Assembly (NCBI RefSeq): GCF_947172395.1
Contig: NC_069110.1
Coordinates: forward strand, 1,922,001-1,986,000
Length of the DNA stretch: 64,000 nt
DNA from: Bicyclus anynana
Lineage: Eukaryota > Arthropoda > Insecta > Lepidoptera > Nymphalidae
Reading direction: 5' to 3'
Below the pieces are notes generated by a model, which made no database searches, had not been told where the DNA came from, and saw only the letters and a list, made by a program, of their open reading frames with translations. The first letter of the stretch is position 1. Every line of letters begins with the position of its first letter. Positions 23,221 through 33,525 of this stretch are shown piece by piece. Made by a program: the position numbers and the translations under genes.

Positions 23221-23545
23221 TTTTATTCATTACAAGTTAGCCCTTGACTACAATCTCACCTGATGGTAAGTGATTATGCAGTCTAAGATGGAAGCGGGCT
23301 AACTTGTTAGGAGGAGGATGAAAATCCACACCCCTTTCGGTTTCTACACGGCATCATACCGGAACGCTAAATCGCTTGGCGGTACGTCTTAGCCGGTAGG
23401 GTGGTAACTAGCCACGGCCGAAGCCTCCCACCAGCCAGACCTAGACAAATTAAGAAAATCTCAATCTGCCCAGCCGGGGATCGAACCCAGGACCTGCCTC
23501 TTGTATATCCACCGCGCATACCACTGCGCCACGGAGGCCGTCAAA
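23221..23545 (-). mobile_element. SINE family B, full length
   Basis: Reversed: head GGCCTCCGTGGCGCAGTGG (box A), box B GGTTCGATCCC, body TCGGCCGTGGCTAGTTACCA, and 3' tail CTTACCATCAGGTGAGATTG then TAGTCAAGGGC. Flanked by AACGCTT on both sides (23206-23212 and 23546-23552), a possible 7 bp target duplication. Best reference copy of family B in the window; known relatives in noctuid moths are called HaSE-type SINEs. Confidence 0.93.
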
Positions 23546-23782
23546 AACGCTTAAACGGACGAACCGATTTGAATGCGGTTTTCTTTATATGAGAGCTAGT
23601 TTTCGAGCTTATAGCAGGATTTTATAGAACTGTTTACAATATTAAGCTCATAACAAGCTCTTACATTTCTTCTTTTATAATACATATAAATCTGTAAGCT
23701 AAAAACAAAGTATTTCCTAATAAATACATTGTACATAATAGGGGATTTTACTAAATTTTAAATTATATTTCATTTGCTTGAA

Positions 23783-23837
23783 ACGTGACTCGACTGGTAG
23801 TAGAGTCTTTAAAAATAATCAAACTTGACGTTTTAAA
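23783..23837 (+). mobile_element. LINE-tail repeat family E, truncated
   Basis: Contains GTAGAGTCTTTAAAAATAAT and CAAACTTGACGTTT, matching 28505-28560. Truncated where the LINE relic begins. Confidence 0.5.
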
Positions 23838-24163
23838 ATGGCTTGCGCTTGACTACGAGTACAATCATGCGTGATGGAAAACAAAGATGAAGTCTAAGGT
23901 GGAACGTATTTACCTATAAAAACCTATTCCCTCTCGCCTCGAAAGGGTTTCAATGATAGCTAAGTGTCTGGAAACACAGACAGCGGGAAAGCATTCCACA
24001 CTTTAGCTGATTGGATTAGGAACGTGGAAGCAAAACGTTTACGGCGGGTCGCCTGGGTGACCACGTATCGAGGAGCAGATACAAAATTGTCGAGTTCTTG
24101 TTTTATATAATTTAGAAGTTTTTCATCATTATAGTTGACTAGCGGGCGGATTTCAAGGTACAT
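23838..24163 (-). pseudogene. Jockey/CR1-like LINE, ORF2 C-terminus and 3' UTR
   Basis: The minus-strand frame 24163-23960 encodes a C-terminus with RRKRFASTFLIQSAKVWNAF and then LSVFPDT, the pattern that ends many lepidopteran Jockey-superfamily reverse transcriptases (a xTFLxRTAxxWNSLPxSVFPD type motif). The following 120 bp (to 23838) is non-coding and its last part resembles the 3' tail of SINE B in the same orientation (TTGACTAC, TGATGG, AGTCTAAG, TGGAA in order). 5' truncated. Confidence 0.7.
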
Positions 24164-24194
24164 TTACAAGGTAAATATAAAATGATTAGTGGAC

Positions 24195-24303
24195 TATTTA
24201 TTAGACTTTAAAAAAACTTGCAAAAATATAAATAGAAGGGTGTGAAATAGAGGTTGAAAGTTTACATCAATTTTCACGCGGACGAAGTCGCGGGCATCAG
24301 CTC
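24195..24303 (+). mobile_element. Helitron 3' end fragment
   Basis: GTGAAATAGAGGTTGAAAGT then TTTCACGCGGACGAAGTCGC and GGGCATCAGCT, the 3' end of the second Helitron type. Confidence 0.7.
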
Positions 24304-24903
24304 TTTTGTTTTTTAACTTACGAAGTAAATTGTATCTTTACCTACATTAGCAGTTGACCGTAATCTCCGTTACCTAGACCTGTACTTAGGAACCCGGTGG
24401 CTTTTAGAAAATAATGTATTGCAATGGAAAAAATACTAAATATCAAACTACCTCGGTTGACTTTATCCTAAATACACTGAGTTACCTAGTAACGCAGTTA
24501 ATGTCTATAGTTTTTTGAGCGAGTCTATCGGACATTCGGATACTTTGCATCTACAGTTATAACACTGCCATCTGCTACTGGATCTTAAATCAATGCTTAA
24601 AATCCATCAATTCTAGAAATCCAACGTCTCTCGGTCCTTGGGTTCGTATACGCTTTTAAAATTATACAATCAGGGTTGAACCCCGACACCTATTCCTCAG
24701 CTCATTGCAAATCACTGCCCCGTAGCCCACAGAGCTTGTCAAAAACGTTAGCAGGCAATCTAGTCAAACATTAAGGTCATCAACCCAGGCTTGCCACAGT
24801 ATAAATAGATGCCGCATACCATAGACCGGAGCGGCACTTCTTTTGTAAGTAAATTACATAAGTACTCATAAATGCAGTCGCAAATTTTTTTCTTAATCTT
24901 TGT

Positions 24904-24906
24904 ATT

Positions 24907-24945
<39 letters not shown>

Positions 24946-24951
24946 GTCATC
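24904..24951. repeat. (ATC)n microsatellite
   Basis: About 48 bp of nearly pure ATC repeat ending TCGTCATC. Confidence 0.95.
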
Positions 24952-24980
24952 TGTAAGCTTGTAAACTGATTTCTACTGTT

Positions 24981-25055
24981 ATCATCCTCCTCCTAACAAG
25001 TTAGCCCGCTTCCATATTTGATTGCATCTTAATTACCATCAGGTGAGATTGTACC
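24981..25055 (+). mobile_element. SINE B 3' tail fragment
   Basis: ATCCTCCTCCTAACAAGTTA through CATCAGGTGAGATTGTA. Only the 3' 75 bp remains. Confidence 0.8.
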
Positions 25056-25849
25056 TATTTAACTAATTAAAACGTGGATATTTTCCGTTTTTTTTATCTA
25101 TTTATTAACTTTTGAACATTTTCACGCCTTGGCAAAATAAATCTGCGCTAATATTTCCGAACGGCTAGATAATTGGATATTTAACAATTTATAATTTCTT
25201 TCTTTATTTATGGCAACAAAGGCCCATTGGTTAGTTACATTAAGATAACTTATAAACTATGTTAGAAGATACACAATTATATTTATGTCGGCCAAACTGA
25301 GCAATATGGAGGAAGTAAAACAAATTTGCTTAAATCATAGTTAAATCTCTAACGGTGGAATTCATAGTCGTAGTAGGGGGCCCCTAAGGGGATTATTCAG
25401 CCGCTATGTGTCGAATTCAACCCCTACGCGTTTCATAGACAAAAGAAACCCCTCATTTGACAGGAGCTGGCGGCTGACTGCTGAATTACCGATATTTGTC
25501 AGCCAAACCATCCCCTGGCATTTTTTTTTGTTGTTATTCGTGATTTATTTATTAGAAAGTGGACGTTCGGATCGTTATAAGTGAAGTTATAAAAAGCGAG
25601 TTATATCAGTGCCCAAGATATATATTCGCAATTGCGTAAACCCAGTATAATACTATGGCGATATGGAATGTACGAAAGATTCTCATATTAGGCATAATAT
25701 GCCTCTGTTTGATGAAGAATGAACACAGAAGACCAAGAGAGGAATACCAATACCGCTAGTATTATACATTCTAGCAGCACTTCGATTCTATGAAACGGGA
25801 TGTTATCAGGTACGTACCTTTGTTCATTATCAATAATTTTTTGTTCATG

Positions 25850-26042
25850 AAGACGCCGCGCGGTTTCACCCTGTGTGGTTCCCATTTCCGTAAGAATATG
25901 GGGATAAAATATAGCCTATAGAGCTCGGGGATAGTGTAGCTTCCCAACAGTGAAAGAATTTTTTAAATTGGTTCAGTAGTTCCAGAGCCTATTCAAAACA
26001 TACAAACAAACAAATCTTTCCTATTTCTATTATTAGTAAAGA
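25850..26042 (-). mobile_element. Helitron (Lep1-like) inside the Harbinger relic
   Basis: Starts GACGCCGCGCGGTTTCACCC and ends TATTATTAGTAAAGAT, i.e. the reversed Lep1-type element. Contains AACAGTGAAAGAATTTTTT and ACAAACAAACAAA. The 5'-terminal part is duplicated at 26110-26212. Confidence 0.8.
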
Positions 26043-26277
26043 TAAATTAGGAGTAGATATAAAACCAATTAGCCCAGTGGGTATGACCTCTGCCTTTGAT
26101 TATGATGGTGTAGGTCCCCAACAGTGATAGAATCTTTCAAATCAGTTCAGTAGTTACAGATCCTATTCAAAACAAACAAACAAATTTTTCCTGTTTATAA
26201 TATTAGTATAGATAAATTAGGAGTAGGTCAAAATCCATATAGCCCAGTAGATATGACCTCTGCCTTCTATTCGGAGG
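25934..26277. repeat. 172 bp direct tandem duplication across a Helitron/SINE junction
   Basis: Copy 1 (25934-26107) and copy 2 (26108-26277) both contain the Helitron 5' end, the linker GATAAATTAGGAGTAG and the SINE A head AGCCCAGT. The hexamer GTGTAG occurs at the start of copy 1, at the junction and just after copy 2, consistent with duplication between short matches. Confidence 0.8.
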
Positions 26278-26491
26278 GTGTAGGTTCAAATGCTGTCTGA
26301 AACATGCACCTCCAAATCATTTCAGTTATGTGCATTTTATGAATTTAAATGTATATTACATGTCTCATACTGTGAAGGAAAAACATTGTCTCTACATGTG
26401 TGAAGTCTGCCAATTCACATTGGGCCAGCGTGGTGGACCTTATCCCTCTCATTCTGAGAGGAGACTCATGCTTAACATACTCATGATGAAG
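26237..26491 (+). mobile_element. SINE A inside the Harbinger relic
   Basis: Head ATAGCCCAGTAGATATGACC, weak box B GGTTCAAATGC, body GCCAGCGTGGTGGACC, end CATACTCATGATGAAG. Diverged, with an internal deletion around the CTTAATTCTCT motif. A second copy of its head (26060-26107) belongs to the tandem duplication. Confidence 0.85.
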
Positions 26492-26615
26492 AATTTAATT
26501 AGTTTGTTTGTTTGTAATCTAACCTATAAATATAAATGTTAGGTATACCTATCTAGTTTTGATTTAGGAAATATATAACCTACATAAATGTAACTAACAT
26601 AATGTTTATTTTCAG

Positions 26616-26971
26616 ACTGTAGGTGCAGTCCATCAAGCATTCTATGAAATAACAGAAATGCCAAAAGTCAAGCTGTATTGATGTCACGCATAGGTATACA
26701 TATAAACAACCCCAGAGGACCCTATACACAGATTTAAAGAAACCGGCTATCATGGCAGGGAATAGCAGTGATGAGCTCTGAGAATACTGAGAATACTTTG
26801 GTCCTTGAAAATCTGAGTTTTCAGATCACAGTAATTGGAAGACCCTCATACCTTGAAAAGTCAGCAGCATTTAATATAAAAGTAGTAGGAGTGAGTGCAG
26901 TGTATTGTAAGGTGGTCACTCACTCTGAAGTCCATAACAATAGAAAATATATACAAATCTTAATTGAATGA
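26616..26971 (+). pseudogene. HARBI1-like (PIF/Harbinger) transposase relic
   Basis: A splice-acceptor-like TTTATTTTCAG ends at 26615. The following frame gives HQAFYEITEMPKV, as in HARBI1-type proteins just before the first catalytic aspartate. After a frame change, 26674-26691 reads CIDVTH, fitting the conserved (G)CIDxTH motif. Further on, 26873-26950 reads AFNIKVVGVS then VVTHSEVHNN, fitting the NxQ-VV and STHDSxxFNN region of the second catalytic aspartate, which is replaced by serine here. Frameshifts, stops and loss of that residue mean no activity. HARBI1-type proteins cut and insert DNA in the nucleus. Confidence 0.6.
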
Positions 26972-27489
26972 ATGATGGAAAATAAAAATTTATTGATTCA
27001 CATCTTTAATAAAGATAATTATTAAATGTTTACTTCTGCATTTTTCATTTAAGTCTGGCCCTATAAAAATATACAATAATAACAATAAGTTATATGTAAA
27101 TTATGTATTTATTGTTGTTATTAATTAAACTTTGTATCAAAAGGATATAGGTTTGATTTTAGAATTGCAATAAGTGTGTGTGGTTCATTATTATCAGCCC
27201 ATTACCAGGCCAAGCTTACCTACTAAATACATATATAATATTATGTGATCTAAAGCTTTGTGAAATGCAATTTTACCACTATTCCTAAGGATAAGCTACA
27301 CTTATATTTATTTACTGCACTTACTATAAATTGTAAAAAAATACAGCATAATAGTACCTACTTGTAATTATTTCAGGTAATTATAGGTGGTTTTGAGTAA
27401 AATAAACAAATTTCCTCTGACAATATGTTTTTTATTTCAAGTAGGATTCCACATTACAAAAGTATGAAATATCAAATTACTTATATAGT

Positions 27490-27800
27490 AAATAGTATGC
27501 TTGGGATTTCTCTGCGTGATCGAATTACAAATGAGGAGGTCCGCAGACAAAACAAAGTCACTGACATAGGTAGCACAGCGAGTCGTGAAGCTGAAGTGGC
27601 AATGGGCAGGCCACATAGATCGAAGAGCCGATGAAATCGCAGTGTTGGTCGAACCCCCACTAGGTGGACCGAGGGCATCAAGCGGGTTGCAGGGAGCCGC
27701 TGGACGCTGGCGGCTCGAGACCGTTGTGTTTGAAAGTCCATGCAAGACGGCTATGCCCAGCAGTGGACGTCCATCGGCTGATAATTTTGATTATGATCAT
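27490..27800 (+). pseudogene. RTE-clade LINE 3' end inside the Harbinger relic
   Basis: Contains GAGGTCCGCAGACAAAACAA, GAAGTGGCAATGGGCAGGCC, TAGGTGGACCGAGGGCATCA and the terminus CAGTGGACGTCCATCGGCTG, aligned with 59.0-59.3 kb. A deletion removes the VLEWRPRT part. Ends in an AT-rich version of the TGAT tail. Confidence 0.8.
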
Positions 27801-28504
27801 GTTCGTCCACATATCTTCAATATTTTTCTAACAACTCCTTCTTGTGAGAAAGAAACTTTTTGATAAAATTGATCTATTGTACTCTTGAACGAATTAAATT
27901 TTACTATGATAAATAAGACAAAAAGTAAATGAAAATATTAGAAAATAGAAACTCAATTATTTTGTAAAATGTCAAAGAATTAACAAAATACGTCTCTCTG
28001 CGGTTCTGTCACAGCATTTTCAAAGATCTAATGTCAAATCATAGACAACATTTGCTTGAAACTCCAGTCACCTAGGGGCTCTCTAGTAGTTTGTTTATGA
28101 AATGCAATGAAGGATGATTCAATAGTCAGCCCCTGGGTGAATACTGAATATTGGTTTGTGGGGGATTGTTCACTTCACGACTATGAATTCCAGGGTAAAT
28201 GGCCTAGATTCATCCATGTTTTGTTGAGCAGTATTTGGTGCAAAGTTTTCCCGTGTACCTTTAGGTATTTTAAATAGTTGGAGTTTTAAAGTGTGAATCC
28301 TTGAATAATTAGTAATATAAGTATATTTGAACAGGAAACAATAGGAGGTATATTATTTGCCTGTACGACTTATTTCAGTAGGCAATGGTGTGACGGTAGT
28401 AGCAGAGTGATAGTAGTGTGTGTAACTAATAAAATGTATTATGTTTGAAGCGTCATTCCATCTGTTTGTGACTGTACATGACATGACATATGCAGTGATT
28501 ATAA

Positions 28505-28601
28505 ATAGTGGTAGAGTTTTTACAAATAGTCAAACTTGACGTTTCAAAAGTAACAATAGCCTACTTAGCCTACTTGAAATAAATGAATTTTGAATTTGAA
28601 T
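28505..28601 (+). mobile_element. LINE-tail repeat family E
   Basis: GTGGTAGAGTTTTTACAAAT, CAAACTTGACGTTTCAAAAG, CCTACTTGAAATAAATGAAT and a TTTGAATTTGAATTT tail. Reversed copy at 49498-49607; partial copies at 23.8 and 40.75 kb. The layout (constant 3' end, simple tail) looks like a LINE or SINE 3' end. Confidence 0.65.
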
Positions 28602-29063
28602 TTAACTCTACCATGCCATGTCCAAAATACTGAGGCATCCCGCATCAGCCACAGTGGGAGAAAGTTCACAAGCCACGATCTAAGCCAGAACATAATTCTA
28701 AATATCTATCAAGTAATAAAAAGCCTTGTTATATATTATTTTAATAAAACTGCAACATAAATGGTGAAAAAGGGGTAAAAGTTTTTTTTAAATCGTTCAT
28801 GTTTTTAGTTATAGTTTTGGAAAATAATTAGTAGACGGACTTATTACTTTACATAGCACATACAAAAATATAAATAGAAGGTTGAAAGGTGAAATAGGAG
28901 TTAAAAGTTTATAATATTATAAATGCAAATTCACGCAAGCATCTTTCATTCAAAACTACTATATGAATTTTCATAAAATTTGTCATAGAGATAGATTATA
29001 ATCTCAAAAGTACATAGGTCTATATCTCAAGACACTTAAGAGTTAAGACAGACAGGGTTACAA

Positions 29064-29185
29064 CTCGTGCGCTGGTGCGGGTGACAGATCGTTTCACTCT
29101 TGAAAGTTTGCCGCGATTCACAATAATAGTACGTATTATGAACGGCATAAGGCAACTGTCACCCGCACCATGCTACAGCGCACAT
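29064..29185 (-). mobile_element. MITE family M3, second copy
   Basis: Terminal inverted repeats CTGGTGCGGGTGACAG (left) and, reversed, GTAGCATGGTGCGGGTGACA (right), and interior TTTCACTCTTGAAAGTTTGC, as in 14392-14518 but in opposite orientation. Confidence 0.75.
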
Positions 29186-29819
29186 AGTATAGACAGAGTT
29201 AGCAGGCGTCGGCAAGAGAAAAAATAAAGAACTTAATGTTAAAATTTCAGTACTGCAATTTCTTTTCCACTATATTAAATAGGGTGAAACAAACTACGAT
29301 AACTTTCTACAAAACTTATAATGGCCTCTGTTTCATGTTACTACACGTGCGAACGCTTAGCATGAATAAAATAACAAGAGTTGTTAAATCTCCTACAGAC
29401 GTACCGACATGACTCTTCAATGTCAACACCACTTAGTTCCATCATTATGCATTGGCTTTATCAATGAATTGTTCTTTTCTAGGTCCGAATTCCTTAGGCG
29501 AGATAATAAAGTATTTTATAGTAATATTGTTGGTTTATATACTAATCGTCACAAAACAAAAGACACGTCTTATGTTCAATGCAAAATCATCGCATTCAAT
29601 CCCTCGCAAGGCACTTTGGGGTGGCACAAGGCACATCTTAAAATGCAAAAGAATGAGCAAAACAAATCAATTTATTCACTGTCCAATATTAACTTCGGCA
29701 AAATAGACTGCTTCACCTCAAGACTTTGGATGCATGCGCTGGACTCTCTGGATCTGATGAAAACTATGTACATGTTGAGTAAGGTTAGAACTGACACCCT
29801 GGTTTGTTGATCCGATATT

Positions 29820-30051
29820 CATCATTATCAACCTATATACAGCTCACTACCTTCGAACTCGAACTCGAGTCTCCTCTCAGAATCAGAGGGGTTAGGCCAA
29901 TAATCCACCACGCTGGCCTAAAGCGGATTGGCAGACTTCGCACACGCAGAGAATTAAGAAAACTAACTGAAATGTTGGAGGTGCATGCCCCGGATCGGAT
30001 TCGAACCCACACCTTCCGGAATTTGAAGCAGAGTCATATACACTGGGCTAA
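29820..30051 (-). mobile_element. SINE A with target duplication
   Basis: Reversed tail ATCATTATCAACC, body GGGGTTAGGCCAATAATCCA, box B region CGGATTCGAACCC and head CACTGGGCTA. The central CACGTGTC segment is deleted. Flanked by CCGATATT at 29812-29819 and 30052-30059, an 8 bp target duplication. Confidence 0.9.
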
Positions 30052-30097
30052 CCGATATTACGATGTGCCTATTACGTATATTTATACATTTGAAACC

Positions 30098-30362
30098 ACA
30101 ATAGATCAGTGGTAAAGAGGCCGGACTCTTTATCGAGAGGTCGTGGTTCGATGACGGCATGTTGATGCAGTTAAAGATGGAAGCAGGCTAACTTGTTAGG
30201 AGTAGAATGAAAATCCAAACCCCCTTTTGGTTTCTACACGACATCGTACTGGAACGCTAAATCGCTAAGCGGTACGTCTTTACCGGTAAGGTGGTAAGTA
30301 GCCACGGCCGAAGCCTCCCACTAGTAAAATTGGAAACGGGTATATTGGTCATATTTAAAAGA
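30098..30362 (+). mobile_element. SINE family D, split by a SINE B insertion
   Basis: The head ATAGATCAGTGGTAAAGAGG (box A-like) and GGTCGTGGTTCGAT (box B) lie at 30098-30147. The 3' end GGGTATATTGGTCATATTTA lies at 30337-30362. Between them sits a reversed SINE B. The 37125-37215 copy has the two parts joined, which supports the split. Confidence 0.65.
30148..30325 (-). mobile_element. SINE B inserted in SINE D
   Basis: GAAGCAGGCTAACTTGTTAG through CCACGGCCGAAGCCTCCCAC, reversed body and tail of SINE B, lacking the tRNA-like head (5' truncated). Confidence 0.85.
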
Positions 30363-30424
30363 TTTTTTTTTAATCTACGCTTCGCGTAGTCGTGTCATCG
30401 TAAACTGACATCTGTTCATTTGCT

Positions 30425-30480
30425 TTATCGCATCTCATGTTAGACAATGTCACTTACCATAAAGTGTGATTGTGGTAAAA
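30425..30480 (+). mobile_element. SINE B-like tail fragment
   Basis: CACTTACCATAAAGTGTGAT then TGTGGTAAAAAATC, a diverged SINE B/LINE-type 3' tail. Confidence 0.4.
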
Positions 30481-30872
30481 AATCAAAGAGAGCCAGTTAA
30501 CGGTCCCAACTCAGCTCTGGCTTGAATCGTGTCGGCTGGAAATTCGTTCGTACGTCTACACAAGCTAACTGAAAATACTTTGTTATACAAAATAACTGAC
30601 AAAGGATCGCTCATCGGTGTAATAATAGTCTATTCAAAATACGGCGCTGAAAAAAAATCGCTTTAATAATATGCCTGATTGTTCGCTACATGTTTGATGT
30701 GGGCCTGATTTTCTATTCAATAGAATGTATCTAACATATTATTTTAACAAGCAATCATTAGGTATATTACATACAAATTTTTGGAAATGTGAACTCGCCT
30801 GAAGCTGAATTTCTTACGTCTTTAATCTTCTTTGCTGCTCTACTAATATTGATTTTAATTAACTACAGTGCT

Positions 30873-30935
30873 TCAAATAGACCCACCACCAGAAGGAGTT
30901 ATTGACCTTGTTTGAGAAATTTCAGAACGAATCTG
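30873..30935 (+). repeat. short dispersed repeat shared with 33.53 kb
   Basis: CACCACCAGAAGGAGTTATT then TTGAGAAATTTCAGAA is repeated with few changes at 33526-33580. The two places diverge on either side, so both are pieces of some element I cannot name. Confidence 0.55.
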
Positions 30936-31150
30936 AGTCTCGTCCTCGTGTGAACTTTGGTCTTGGAACTTTGATCCTCCATAATAATGAAGGTACAGAA
31001 CCCAACAAGCAAATTGGACTAAAATGATAGTTGTCTGCGCAGGTACAATTATAAGCAAAAGTGTTAGAGATGCCCTCCGTGGCTGACCGGTACATTCGAC
31101 TTTTTGCTTCCTTAATATCTTCTTTTCCGAGTGTTCTAACATCCAACCCA

Positions 31151-31835
31151 CCACCTCCCATGGCTCAACCGACTTGGCGGTCATTCGGGCCGAACCAGTG
31201 GGAGGGCAGACCCGGTACTTGCTCTTCGCGTGTTCCCGGGCCGCCTTCTTGACTCCCTACAAATTCTTTACTCTTCGTCCTTGTTCCAATTCATGCTTTC
31301 TCCCCCTTCTGGGGCAATCCACCACCTCCCATGGCCCAACCGACTTGGCAGTCATTTGGGCCGAATCAGTGGGAGGGCGGTTTCGGTACTTGCTCTTCGC
31401 GTGTTCCCGGGCCGCCTTCTTGACTCCCTACAAATTCTTTACTCTTCGTCCTTGATCCAATTTATGCTTTCTCCCCCTTCTGGGGCAACCCACCACCTCC
31501 CATGGCCCCTCTGACTTCGTAGTCATTCGGGCCGAATCAGTGGGAGGGCGGGCCCGGTACTTGCTCTTCGCGTGTTCCCGGGCCGCCTTCTTGACTCCCT
31601 ACAAATTCTTTATTCTTTGTCCTTGTTCCAATTTATGCTTTCTCCCCCTTCTGGGGCAACCCACCACCTCCCATGGCCCCTCCGACTTCGCAGTCATTCG
31701 GGCCGAATCAGTGGGAGGGCGGGCCCGGTACTTGCTCTTCGCGTTTTTCCCGGGCCGCCTTCTTGACTCCCTACAAATTCTTTATTCTTCGTCCTTGCCC
31801 CTGTATTCGCTTTCTCCCCCTTCTGGGGCAGCGAC
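31151..31835. repeat. four-unit 171 bp GC-rich tandem array
   Basis: The anchor CCACCTCCCATGG recurs at 31151, 31322, 31493 and 31664, a constant 171 bp period. Units share GGGCCGAATCAGTGGGAGGG, TGTTCCCGGGCCGCCTTCTT and CTTTCTCCCCCTTCTGGGGC with a few per cent difference. 171 is 57 codons, so frames persist: plus-strand frames run through units with one stop in unit 2, while the minus frame meets a TAG in each unit. Much richer in GC than its surroundings. Likely part of a retroelement. Confidence 0.95.
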
Positions 31836-32160
31836 ACCACTATCCAGGAGATTCCCAATTACCCCCCGTGGACTCGTCACTGGCACCAATGCGCTCTGAG
31901 TCACGTCGCCTCTTGTGCCACCGGAGCGCGAACTCCCGCAGCCGATGAAAGTTTGCCTCCGAGGAAACGTGGTTTATGTATGTTCATGTAGCGTGGATAG
32001 GTCCAGCATCTCGAGCCGTTAGTCCTCGTAAAGAGGACATTCCCACAAACGTGGTGTCTGTCCTCGTCTATGTTGTAACATCCATCATCTTCTGTGTCTC
32101 TTAATATTTCTTTACTTTGTAATAAAAGTAAATCTATTACTGTTACTGCCGATACACGCT
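31836..32160 (+). mobile_element. retroelement-like 3' region next to the tandem array
   Basis: GC-rich DNA turning AT-rich, ending TTGTAATAAAAGTAAATC, which contains an AATAAA polyadenylation signal. It could be the 3' end of a LINE or the R-U5 part of an LTR. I find no reverse transcriptase, primer-binding site or clear TG...CA pair. Confidence 0.3.
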
Positions 32161-33345
32161 AGCTGCTTGCCTCTTCAGAACACACTCGCCAACGTGTGGA
32201 TGCCGAAGCATCTTTCCCAGTAACAAACCAAAGTTTGTAGAGGTTTGAAGTTTGCGACCAAGAGTATCGCGTCAGCACAGTGGCGTCGCGTGCCACGGAG
32301 GGGCATTGTATCAAGATTAGTTGGAGGCCCGAATGAACGATAAATATTTCTCACAAAAGTTAGTTATCACTTCCTCCTTGATATTCATATAGCTACTGAC
32401 CAAATCAAATAAACAATTTTCTTGCCTTTACTTTCAGCAACTTAAATCATCTATAGCTGAAGACGATTTCAGTTTTTTTTTAAATTTCTGCCTCTCTGGT
32501 AGAAGTGACAAATGTGATTGCCGTTCCTGTACTGTCCTAAGGGACCTTAGTCCCCAGGGGGCCTATTGATACGGCTGATACGGCTAGCTAGCTAGCTAGC
32601 TATGCCATTGTTGCTAGCATGTGTGTGATCAAGTTGATGATCCCACCAGACACTTATTTCTTAATTAGGTAGTTAATATTAAAATGAGTATTACTTTGAT
32701 CAGGTACCAGATAACAAATTATTAAGTTAACTCAAACTCAAATTCAAAAAGTCTTGACTTAAATATTTAAGATGGTGTTTTTGAAGCATTACATTACAGT
32801 TATTTCGTTTTACATTATTGTAAATTTAACAAACATTGTTAATTAAAATCATTGAAATACCTTAAGCACCCTTTTAACCAGTTTGTGATATTATATATAT
32901 TCCTGCATTTTCTGTTACTCATCATGATCAAATCATAATTGTACGGTTAAAGTTGATAGCACACACAACATCTCATCGTCTAACCGTCGCCTCGCCGTCA
33001 ACTTGACGCCGACTTGACTATATGTAGGCAACTTAAGAGTGCACGAAGAGACGTGTTCGGGTACGGTGAACCATAAGCTTGTGCGCTAGTGAGCGAAAAG
33101 AAAAAAAAGGTGAAAGTAAGGAGTATCATAGAAAGAATATTGGTCGGATCATATTGACATGGTGCCAAATTCAGATCTATTTCCGAGGTGATATGTGCGC
33201 TATAACCCTTATCCGCAAGAGTATGATTACTAGATCGAGTCATTTGAGATAAATATACTACCGCCATACAATTATGTAGTTGAAAGGAAATCATGAGTTG
33301 TGAAGAGTAATCATCTCCTAGGCTGTATGTTATCAAGAGTTAATG
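32161..33345. other. mostly unique DNA with a short (GCTA)n run
   Basis: Holds a GCTAGCTAGCTAGCTAGCTA run at about 32580-32602. Otherwise no feature recognised; the minus frame 32998-33336 has no motif. Confidence 0.45.
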
Positions 33346-33349
33346 TAAT

Positions 33350-33390
33350 TTTTAACTGACTTTAAAATGGAAGGAAATTCTTTTCGATGT
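33350..33390 (-). mobile_element. repeat family K terminus, decayed
   Basis: TTTTTAACTGACTTTAAAAT then GGAAGGAA, a weak reverse match to the family K end at 10.2 kb. Confidence 0.35.
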
Positions 33391-33525
33391 TCTCGTAATC
33401 TATTACAGGTTTTCTAAGAAATGCAATCGGTTGTATTTAATTTATTCAATTACTTTGAGTATTATATTTCATCATCATCATTTTTTTTGTTTAGTAGGTA
33501 GCACAATAACTGTAGTGCCACTCCA

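Larger units (their letters stand above)
25353..28195 (+). mobile_element. PIF/Harbinger-type DNA transposon relic, 2.84 kb
   Basis: The left end CGGTGGAATTCATAGTCGT and the right end, reversed CCCTGGAATTCATAGTCGT, are inverted repeats with two mismatches in 19 bp. Directly outside both is TAA (25350-25352, 28196-28198), the 3 bp target duplication typical of PIF/Harbinger. Inside is a broken HARBI1-like transposase (26.6-26.98 kb). The element has been invaded by a Helitron (25.85 kb), a SINE A (26.24 kb) and an RTE fragment (27.5 kb), so it predates them. Limits rest on the end repeats. Confidence 0.75.

Noticed and set aside
24800..24850. TATAAATA followed by a GTAAGT donor-like site
   Set aside because: No arthropod initiator at the right distance and no coding exon nearby. 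AT-rich DNA gives such matches by chance.
29409..29810. 133-codon plus-strand open frame
   Set aside because: No recognisable motif, no repeat homology and an overlapping open frame in another phase. Its length is within chance for 64 kb searched in six frames.
30873..31184. Minus-strand 103-codon frame ending in the tandem array
   Set aside because: Partly derived from the repeat unit and partly from a short dispersed repeat. No known protein recognised.
31174..31948. Overlapping plus-strand frames over the tandem array
   Set aside because: The frames persist because the repeat unit is a multiple of three; there is no evidence of expression or a known domain. Reported as repeat only.
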